DNA of 64,000 bases from assembly GCF_014353015.1 (NCBI RefSeq), contig NZ_CP060704.1, positions 5,295,001 through 5,359,000 of the forward strand, read 5' to 3'. The stretch's first letter is position 1, and every line of letters starts with the position of its first letter. This DNA comes from Chitinimonas koreensis. GTDB lineage: Bacteria; Pseudomonadota; Gammaproteobacteria; Burkholderiales; Chitinimonadaceae. Made by a program: the position numbers and the translations under genes. Below the pieces are notes generated by a model. That model had not been told where the DNA came from, ran no database searches, and saw only the letters and a program-made list of their open reading frames with translations. Shown piece after piece: positions 1 to 7,281 of the stretch.

Positions 1-772
1 CTCCGAATTGGACTCCAATTGGTATTGCAATCCGATCGAATCGTCCCATTCGGCGAATATCGGCGCTCGCCATGGCTCATCCGCCGATTTCCTAGCTCGT
101 CGCATCGATATTGCGGCGCCGATCCGAAGCTCCCACTATTTGCGCCAGACACGCCGCGATCCGTATCCGACTCTAAACGGGCGCCGGACGATGTCGAATC
201 ATCCTAATAAGAACGCGTCTCCCGGAGTGATTCATGAAAACCGCCTTTCCCATGGCAGGCGTCTCCTCGGCAGGCGAACCGCAGCGCTCCCGCATGCGTT
301 TCGCCGCCGGCCCGTCATGGCCGATCGGCGCCGCGATCCCGGTTTCGGCCGGGATCGCCATGCTTGTTCCCCCTGAGACATGAATTCGGGCAATCGGCCG
401 GATCGATTCCGGCGCGATCGCCGTTCGATCGGAAGGCAGGGCGAAATACCGTCATTCCGGCCGTGACCGGGCGCATCGGCCGAGGCCGCGCCCGTCGGCA
501 GATAAAAAGAGCAGAGAGCGAGTGAAGCAGCAGTACCCATGAAGCGGCAGCACCAGGCCGCATAAAAACGGTGAACAAGCCGTTCCGATATCAAACAAGA
601 AAAGAACAAACAACAAGAAATGGAGCGGGTGGGCCGGTACCCGTCGACCATTCGGCGATCCCGCGTCGCACACCCCGCGCCCTACCGGGCGCACTCCGGA
701 ACCAGCCGGGCGCGGCCTCCTCCCGCGACCCGGCGGTTCCGGTCATTTTTTGCCGAGCAGGAGGAATCCGAC
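1..772. other. Leading intergenic region, no gene recognised
   Basis: Several short open frames exist on both strands, but none has a convincing ribosome binding site, domain or codon pattern. The base composition before about 600 is less GC-rich than the coding DNA downstream. A small inverted repeat (AATTGG-act-CCAATT) lies at positions 6-20. The last 30 bases hold the ribosome binding site of the following gene. A gene broken by the window edge cannot be excluded. Confidence 0.4.
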
Positions 773-2440
773 ATGCGCCCCCTCGCGACCAGCGATCTCC
801 ATGCCTTCGTGTCGGCCGACCAGCCGATCCGACTCGACGCGCCCTTCTCCGTCCCGGCCGAGCTGGTCGCATGGACACCCGACGACGCCCTGCGCCGCCC
901 GTTCCGCGCGGCGCTCGAACAATTGCCGGCCGCGCTGCGGCAGGATCCCGGCCAGATCGTCTCGCTCGCCGCCTCGACCGACGAGCAGGCCTGGCGGGCC
1001 TATGGCCTGGCGGTGACCCGCGACGGCCAGCTGCACCGCTGGGGCGACGTGCCGCTCGGCGGCGACCCGGCGCAACGGGCCGCACTGCGCCGCACGCTCG
1101 ACGAGGAGCGCTTCAAGCTGGTCTGCACCCGCAACGACGGCACCGACCTGTCGACCTCGTGGGTCGCGGTGACGGCCGACGACCGGCTGGTCAGCTCGCT
1201 GCCCGACCATACCGAAAGCTATCCGCCGGCCTTCCTCGCCGGCGTCCATCCGATCAAGGCCATCCTCGGCGACGCGGTGCGCGGCTTCGCGCTGACCGAG
1301 GACGGCCACGTCCGCGCGTGGTACCGCGCCGGCACCGACCAGCCGCTGCCGGACGACTTCCCGCAGGGCCGGGTGCGCGCCATCGCCGGCTCCTTCTTCG
1401 AATACCAGGCGCTGCTCGACGACGGCACCGTCTACGAATGGTGGCGCGCCGGCGTCAACACCGGCGGTTTCGTCGAACTCGACGGCCGCCGGCTCGACCG
1501 GGTGCGCGAGATCGCCGGCAGCACCGCACTGCGCGAGGACGGCAGCGTGGTGGCCTGGCTGACCATGTACGACATCAAGCCCCACGTGGTCGGCGGCCTG
1601 CCGCCGATCGCCGCGCTGGCCGGCAACTATGGCCTGCTCGAGGCCGACGGCACGCTGCACCTGCTCGAAGCCGCGGCGCGGCGCTACCGCAAGGCAGGCG
1701 GGCCGGTCGCCGGCAAGCGGGTGCTGCGCTTCCACGGCACCGGCGATTTCCGCGGCCGCGGCCAGCTCGACGGCCGCGGCATCGGACTGGCGCTGGCCGT
1801 CGTCGCCCGGCCGCGCATCGCCCGGCTGGCGGCCGCCGGCGGCATCGACGGCCAGCAGGCCGCGATCGGCCGGCCGTTCGCGCAGCCCTTGCGGGTGCAG
1901 GCGCTCGACGCGCACGGCGCAGCGCTGGCCGGCCGCGCGGTGCGCTTCTGCGTGCGCAGCCTGACCGGCAGCGGCTTCGACGGCGCGCCCTCGATCGCCG
2001 GCCTCGAGGTGGTCACCGACGCCGCCGGCTACGCCACCCCGCCGCTGCTGCACGCCGGCCCCGTCGCCGGGCCGGTGCAGATCGAGCTGGCCGACGCCGA
2101 CGGCGGCGGCGTGCTGCTGACCCTGCAGGCGACGGTCATCGCGGCGCGGCCGGCGACCGACTGGATCGCCGGCGCGGCGATCGAGCGCCACGCCGGCGGC
2201 GACCGGCAACTGGCCGCCAAGCCGGGCGGCCCTCGCCACGCAGCGCCTCCCGGACCGTTCCGCATCAACCTCGACGGCAGCGCCGACGGCGGCATCGAGC
2301 TGCGCGCGCAGTTCGACCAGCGGGTGAAGCCCGGCGCGGCCTACCACGACGTATGCCACGCGGCGCATCCCTCGCCCGCCTATCGCCGCGAGGGCGACGG
2401 CGAAGAAGCCGGTCCGCGGCACTGCGCCATCGCGACCTGA
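773..2440 (+). CDS. RCC1-like repeat protein with a C-terminal Big/Ig-like domain
   Basis: The protein has 555 aa. The ATG is chosen because GAGGA lies just upstream; the frame stays open further up but without a comparable site. Repeated blades of the form AL-x-DDG-x-V-x-W occur near residues 79, 172, 212, 251 and 286, which is the pattern of RCC1/BLIP-II-type propeller repeats. From about residue 358 to 455 there is a bacterial Ig-like (Big_1/invasin-type) stretch, recognisable by the DGQQAAIGRPFAQPLRVQA region and a late TDAAGYATPPL. The tail is unassigned. No signal peptide is visible. The role is unknown; such folds usually bind proteins or glycans. It precedes, and may be transcribed with, the tandem cassette starting at 2794. 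Confidence 0.7.
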   Translation: MRPLATSDLHAFVSADQPIRLDAPFSVPAELVAWTPDDALRRPFRAALEQLPAALRQDPGQIVSLAASTDEQAWRAYGLAVTRDGQLHRWGDVPLGGDPAQRAALRRTLDEERFKLVCTRNDGTDLSTSWVAVTADDRLVSSLPDHTESYPPAFLAGVHPIKAILGDAVRGFALTEDGHVRAWYRAGTDQPLPDDFPQGRVRAIAGSFFEYQALLDDGTVYEWWRAGVNTGGFVELDGRRLDRVREIAGSTALREDGSVVAWLTMYDIKPHVVGGLPPIAALAGNYGLLEADGTLHLLEAAARRYRKAGGPVAGKRVLRFHGTGDFRGRGQLDGRGIGLALAVVARPRIARLAAAGGIDGQQAAIGRPFAQPLRVQALDAHGAALAGRAVRFCVRSLTGSGFDGAPSIAGLEVVTDAAGYATPPLLHAGPVAGPVQIELADADGGGVLLTLQATVIAARPATDWIAGAAIERHAGGDRQLAAKPGGPRHAAPPGPFRINLDGSADGGIELRAQFDQRVKPGAAYHDVCHAAHPSPAYRREGDGEEAGPRHCAIAT

Positions 2441-2793
2441 AGCCGGCGGCAGCGCGGCGCAAGCCCGGCCGCCGAGGCCCAGGCCACGGCCGCCCTCGCG
2501 TCGTTCTTCGCGCCGATCGATTCAAACCATGACAGGCCGCTGCTCCATGGAGCAAGGGCCGGGGACGGCGCGCGCCTGCTGCCGCCCCGATGCCTGGCGG
2601 CGGGTATTCGAAGGAAGGAAGGGACGGAATGCGCAATACCCCGGCCCATGTTCGCAAGGCATTCGATCGGCGACGGCGAGACGGCCCGGCGCCGAGGCGG
2701 CACCAGCAGCAAAAAGCCGGCGTTCCGCAGATTCGACGCGGACTCGCAGGTTTTCCCAGGCAGCGGAATCAATCGACAGGAATGGAGCAAGAG
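2441..2793. other. 353-base spacer, no gene recognised
   Basis: No supported gene is seen. The open frames crossing this stretch are low-complexity extensions of the downstream frame. The final bases contain GGAGCAAGAG directly before the ATG at 2794, a good ribosome binding site for the first cassette gene. Confidence 0.4.
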
Positions 2794-3809
2794 ATGGCAA
2801 ACGAAAGCTTCGACGTCAATCAGCTCGAATATCTCAAGCAAATGATCGGTACCTGGAAAGGGCGCGGTTTCAGCCAGATCCAGCTACCCGAAGACGGCAA
2901 GACCCAGGCCAGCCGCGACAGGCTGAATGCGCAAAACGCATACCTGAAATCGACTACGCCGGCACATCGGAGCAAGTTCAACACCACGCAGGAAACGCTG
3001 ACCTTTTCGGCGGTCGATCACCCGTTCTCCCGGATCGGGAGCGGCGACGAGCAATCGCCGCTGTTCGCGCTGCGCTACCTGCAGGACATCGTCGATCCGG
3101 ACCCGCGGCTGAACGACCCGCTGTTCAAGGATCACCTGCACCACGAACCCGGCTATTGGCTCTATGCCCGGGCGCCGGTTCGATCCGGCTGCCCGCCGAT
3201 CTGGACGGCCGGACGCCCAACAAGACCAAACCCGGCTTTTCCATGCGCAACGGCCACGTCGTCCGCCAGGCGATGATTCCGCACGGCAATGCCCTGGTCG
3301 CGATCGGCAATATCGCGGGTTTCACCGGCGCACCGGATTTTTCCGCGCTTTCGACCCAGCCGAGCGATCCGAACAACGGAGCCAACGTACCGGTCAGCGG
3401 AGATCAACTGAAGCTGCTGGACCGGTATGCGGTGGAAGTGCTCGAGACCAATTCCTTCCCCGCCGAAATGACCACGGCCGAAAAGATCGAATTGGCCGGC
3501 AACCCGGCAAAACTGCTCGAGCACGACCTGGCCCGGCTCAAGCTCGGCGGGGACACCGTCGTCAGCACGCTGCAGATCCACATGGTGGCCGCGAGCACCG
3601 GCATTTCGAACATTCCTCATCTGCAGAGAAATGCCAACGTGCAGGCCAACCGGGGCACGGCCCGTTTCAGCGCGACCTTCTTCCTGGAATCGATCCAGAC
3701 GAAGGAAGGCCACCAGCGCCTGCAATTGCAGTATTCGCAAACGCTCTTCCTCGATTTCACCGGCTTTTCCTGGCCGCACCACACGGTCGGCACGCTGATC
3801 AGGCAATGA
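2794..3809 (+). CDS. Cassette gene A1, unrecognised family, with an apparent -1 frameshift
   Basis: Read straight, the frame starting MANESFD fails after residue ~125. The rest of the protein continues in the next frame, and the total length (1016 nt) is one base short of a multiple of three. One extra G in the CCCGGG run at 3167-3172 restores a protein of about 338 aa that aligns throughout with A2 (4882-5904). Shared landmarks are GFSQIQLPE, HHEPGYWLYA, GHVVRQAMIPHGN, LQYSQT and a final WPHH. The HxEPGYW motif recalls nitrobindin/THAP4-type heme-binding beta-barrels, but the protein is about twice as long and the function is not established. The frameshift is either an assembly error or decay of one duplicate copy. 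Confidence 0.65.
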
Positions 3810-3852
3810 GCCGATCGCCGCGCATCCCCGCATTCATTTCAAAGGAATCAAC

Positions 3853-4808
3853 ATGGCCGAATCTCCCCTCCGCCCGGATCTCGGCGCCTTGGCCGACCTG
3901 CCCGGCGTATGGCGCGGCACCGCGCTGTCGATCGTGACCCTGCCGAGCTCGACGCCCCAGCCGCCCTTCGTCGTCAGCCTGGAGCGCAGCAAGGAAACCC
4001 TGCAGGTCGAGCGCATCCCGGATACGCCGAACAGAAGCAATGTCACGCTGATCACCACGACCGGGCGGGCGGCCAATCCCGACCTCGACATCGCCATCGG
4101 CGGGCTCAGCTACCGCAAGACCTGCGAAATCGCTTCGCTCGGCGTGGCGGGAAAAGCCGCAAGGACGAAGAGACCGGGCTCCTGCTCGGGATTCCCAAAG
4201 CGATCTCCGCCAGCGAGACCACGGCCGACCGGCCCGACGAATTCGCCGTTTCTCCCTACCTGGTTCGGCACGCGCTGATTCCGGACGGCTATGCCTTGAG
4301 CCAATGGGGCCGCGACAGCCGGACCGACAAGAAGCCCGACATCCCGAACCTCGCCTGGACGGCCAACGGGATCGCGATCACCGACGGCAGCCTGGCCGCA
4401 TACCGGCACGACCTGGCGGTGCCGGTGGGCAAGCAGATCGACGACCTGGTCGACAGCGTCGATGGATTCCTGACGAATCCCAATCATTACCTGCAGCACG
4501 CGGTCGGCAAGAGCGGCCACGACCTGTCGTCAACCGTCACCGTCGACCTGGCGCTGCGGGCGGCGGCGCAAGCCGCCACCTTCGCCGCGAACGTGCAGGT
4601 CCGCAGCGCCAGGATCAGCTACTGGATCGAAACCGTGCACGGCGGACCGGACCGCATGGTGGTCGCCCGGCAGTTGCTCTACTCGCAGACCGTGACGCTG
4701 AGCATCGACGGCAAGGACTACGACCAGGTCACGGTCGGGGTCCTGCTCAAGGACGCCGAATCGGCGCCGCCGGCCAGCCAGGCCAGCCAGGCCAGCCGCA
4801 GGCGCTAG
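3853..4808 (+). CDS. Cassette gene B1, unrecognised family, with an apparent -1 frameshift
   Basis: The start is the ATG after AAAGGAATC. The first ~100 residues (MAESPLRPDLGALADLPGVW onward) read in one frame and the remainder (KDEETGLLLGIPKAI onward) in another. The length of 956 nt is one base short of a multiple of three. One more A in AAAA (or G in the preceding GGG) near 4149-4155 restores a ~318 aa protein matching B2 (5931-6875), including ERIPDTPNRSN, YLVRHALIPDGY and KPDIPNLAW. B and A proteins share layout: an N-terminal LADLPG-x-W-x-G, a central R-x-A-x-x-P-x-G and a C-terminal YSQT/YSHQT strand. They look like distant paralogs. The C-terminus is a short QAS repeat. Function unknown. 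Confidence 0.65.
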
Positions 4809-4881
4809 CCGAGGGCCGGCTTCCGCCGGGCGTTCACGGCCCGGCGGAGCGCATTCCATTCCGCGGACAAGGAGCAGGAAA

Positions 4882-5904
4882 GTGGCAAACGAGACATTCG
4901 ACAAAGCCCGGCTCGGCGGCCTGGCCGAGCTGGCCGGCAGTTGGGCGGGAGAGGGCTTCAGCCAGATCCAGCTGCCGGAGAATCCCAACGTCGACCAGGC
5001 CAGCCGGGATCGATTCGAGGCACAGCGCGCCTTCCTCGGGAAAAAGGGCCTGCAGCCGCCGACCCGCCACCGCAGCAAATTCAATGCGACGGACGAGACC
5101 CTGGCCTTTGCCATGGTCGAGCATCCGATCGCCTGGCTCGGCGAGGGCAGCGACGCCCCTTCGCTGTTCGGCCTGCGCTACCTGCAGAACATCCGCGACC
5201 CCGGGCTGGACGAAACCATCCACCACGAGCCCGGCTATTGGCTCTACGCCAGCGGCGCAGCGCCGTTCGCCTTTCCCGACCATCGGCTCGAAGCGCCCAA
5301 CCGGGGCCGGTCGGACCGGCTGGGCTTCCAGTTCCTGCCCGGCCACGTCGTCCGCCAGGCCATGATCCCGCACGGCAACGGCGTGCTGGCCAGCGGCACG
5401 CTGGCCGCCTTCAAGGGCGCGCCCGAATTTCCCAGGCTGTCGACCATCGGCCTGGCGGCGCCGGGCGTCGGCGTGCCCGGCGCGCAGACGATGAGCGTCG
5501 AGCAGATGGAAGCGCTGAACGAGCAGGCGCTGACGCTGGCGACCAATACCTTTCCCGCCGGCATGGACGACACGGACACGCTGGCCATGCTGGCCGATCC
5601 GAACCTGTTCCTGGCCCGCGCGCAGCAGACGCTCGCAGCCAGGCGGCACCAGGTCCAGCACACGCTGCAGCTGCACGTCGTGGCCACGCCGAGCGGCATG
5701 TCGAACATCCCCTACCTGATGCGCAACGCCGTCGTGCCGAGCAAGGCGCAACCCTTCTCCGCCACCTTCTGGCTGCAGCAGGTGGTCGACGAGCACGGCA
5801 AGCCCTACGCCCTGCTGCAGTACTCGCAAACCATCTTCCTGCAGTTCGCCGGCTTCAACTGGCCGCACCACGTGGTCGCCACGCTGACCCGCAACGCCGC
5901 CTGA
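4882..5904 (+). CDS. Cassette gene A2, unrecognised beta-barrel-like protein
   Basis: This 340 aa intact copy of A1 starts at GTG, preceded by AAGGAGCAGG; the residues MANE match the A1 start. Motifs: LAGSWAGEGFSQIQLPE near the N-terminus, HHEPGYWLY near residue 115, GHVVRQAMIPHGNG near 155, then a variable Met/Ala-rich middle, and a C-terminal LLQYSQTIFLQFAGFNWPHH. The G-x-W-x-G start and the His-x-x-x-Gly-Tyr-Trp motif resemble heme-binding (nitrobindin/THAP4-like) barrels, suggested only by eye. No signal peptide is seen, so it is probably cytoplasmic. It lies 73 nt after B1 and 26 nt before B2, so A-B pairs are probably co-transcribed. Confidence 0.75.
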   Translation: MANETFDKARLGGLAELAGSWAGEGFSQIQLPENPNVDQASRDRFEAQRAFLGKKGLQPPTRHRSKFNATDETLAFAMVEHPIAWLGEGSDAPSLFGLRYLQNIRDPGLDETIHHEPGYWLYASGAAPFAFPDHRLEAPNRGRSDRLGFQFLPGHVVRQAMIPHGNGVLASGTLAAFKGAPEFPRLSTIGLAAPGVGVPGAQTMSVEQMEALNEQALTLATNTFPAGMDDTDTLAMLADPNLFLARAQQTLAARRHQVQHTLQLHVVATPSGMSNIPYLMRNAVVPSKAQPFSATFWLQQVVDEHGKPYALLQYSQTIFLQFAGFNWPHHVVATLTRNAA

Positions 5905-5930
5905 CCGCGCAACAGACGAGGAAACCCGCC

Positions 5931-6875
5931 ATGTCCGACACCTTCCCCACGCCGACCCTGGGCGCGCTCGCCGATCTGCCCGGCGCCTGGCAGGGCAGCG
6001 GCCTGATCGTCGCCACCCGGCCCGATCCCGCGAAGGCGCATCCTTTCCTGGTCACCATCCGCCAGGTCGACGAGAAGCTCGATATCGAACGGATCCCGGA
6101 CACGCCCAACCGCAGCAACCGCAACCTGGTCGCCAGCGGCCCCAGCGATCCGGTCAGCCGGGACACCGACATCCTGTTCGGCGGCCTGCGCTACCGGCGC
6201 CTGATCGAATCGCGCGAGCCGGGCCTGCCTGCCCGGCGCACCGACGAGGAAAGCGGCCTGCTGCTCAATATCCCGCAGGCGGTCGAAACGCTGCCCGAGG
6301 GCGAGACCTGCGAGGGCTATACCGTCTGCTCCTACCTGGTACGCCACGCGCTGATGCCCAACGGCTACAACCTGACGCAGTGGGGCCGCGAGAGCCGCTA
6401 CCAGCGCAAGCCCGACATCCCCGATCTCGCCTGGTCGGTCCAGGGCCGTTCGATCGCCGATGCCGACCTGGCCGCCTACCGTACCGAGCTGGCGGCGACC
6501 TTCGGCAAGGAGATCGACGGCTTCGAGGCGCTGCTGCGCAATCCGCACCGGCTGCTCCAGCAGCGGGTCGACAAACCGGGCGGGATCGCCGTGCCCGCCA
6601 CCGTGGCGCTGAACCTGTCGGCCGACAGCTCGGCCGACGGCGATCCAACCGTCGCCCGGGATTCGCGCCAGATCGCCACCCTGCCCAACCAGGCGATCAC
6701 CGTCGTCAAGGCGACCACGGCCTACTGGCTCGAGACCGCGCAGCAGGGCACGGCCGACACGCTCTTGTACTACTCGCACCAGACCTGGTTCCGCATCGGC
6801 GGCGTCGACTACCCGCAGATCACGGTCGGCGTACTGAGCAAGCCGGCGTCGCGTGTCACGCGGCGGCTGCACTAG
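5931..6875 (+). CDS. Cassette gene B2, unrecognised beta-barrel-like protein
   Basis: This 314 aa intact copy of B1 begins MSDTFPTPTLGALADLPGAW, with GAGGAAA upstream. Conserved blocks shared with B1 are ERIPDTPNRSN (~50), GGLRYRR, EESGLLLNIPQAVE, SYLVRHALMPNGYNLTQWGR and KPDIPDLAW. The C-terminal YYSHQTWFRIGGVDYPQITV is the counterpart of the A-type YSQT-x-FLQFAGFNWPHH strand. No transmembrane segment or signal peptide is present. It is the last gene of the cassette. Function unknown; the conserved pairing with the A type suggests hetero-oligomers or successive steps, which is inference. Confidence 0.75.
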   Translation: MSDTFPTPTLGALADLPGAWQGSGLIVATRPDPAKAHPFLVTIRQVDEKLDIERIPDTPNRSNRNLVASGPSDPVSRDTDILFGGLRYRRLIESREPGLPARRTDEESGLLLNIPQAVETLPEGETCEGYTVCSYLVRHALMPNGYNLTQWGRESRYQRKPDIPDLAWSVQGRSIADADLAAYRTELAATFGKEIDGFEALLRNPHRLLQQRVDKPGGIAVPATVALNLSADSSADGDPTVARDSRQIATLPNQAITVVKATTAYWLETAQQGTADTLLYYSHQTWFRIGGVDYPQITVGVLSKPASRVTRRLH

Positions 6876-7281
6876 CAGGCCGGTGAGAAACTCCGCCAGC
6901 CGATCACCAGGGGGAAAACCAGCCAAACCGGGCAGAGCCGCTCGAAAGAAAGACGCTCCGGACGCCAATTTCGTCACCGCGCCGGAAATCATCGACTACG
7001 AAAAGCACTACAGAAGCTTGAGGGCGGACGAGCAGAACAAGGCAGGCCAGGAGCGACGGGGCATATTCTTCGCGCAATCCCTCGCGTTCTGGAACAAGGC
7101 CCATGCCCCCGTGGCGCCGCTCAGGCGCCGGGAGAACAAGAAACGGAAATGGGCCGATCCAGCACGGCCGGGGCGGCGGCGCGGATGCATCCGGCATCCG
7201 CGCCGAGCCGGGATCGCGTGGCGGGCCGTCGCGGTGCCGGGGCAATGCACGGCATCCGACTCGTTCGCGGCACCGCGGACG
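6876..7281. other. 406-base spacer, possible gene remnant
   Basis: No confident gene is present. One + frame between about 6900 and 7170 reads as a reasonably balanced, charged peptide (for example TAPEIIDYEKHYRSLRADEQ). It has no start codon with a ribosome binding site and runs into low-complexity Arg-rich sequence. It could be the tail of a decayed gene. The 3' end abuts the stop codon of the GGDEF-EAL gene on the opposite strand. Confidence 0.3.

Noticed and set aside
571..2532. Long + frames overlapping the RCC1-like gene, including a 653-codon Arg-rich frame and a 559-codon minus-strand frame
   Set aside because: They are low-complexity Arg/Ala/Pro translations produced by high GC content. 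Only the frame starting at 773 has a ribosome binding site and domain repeats.
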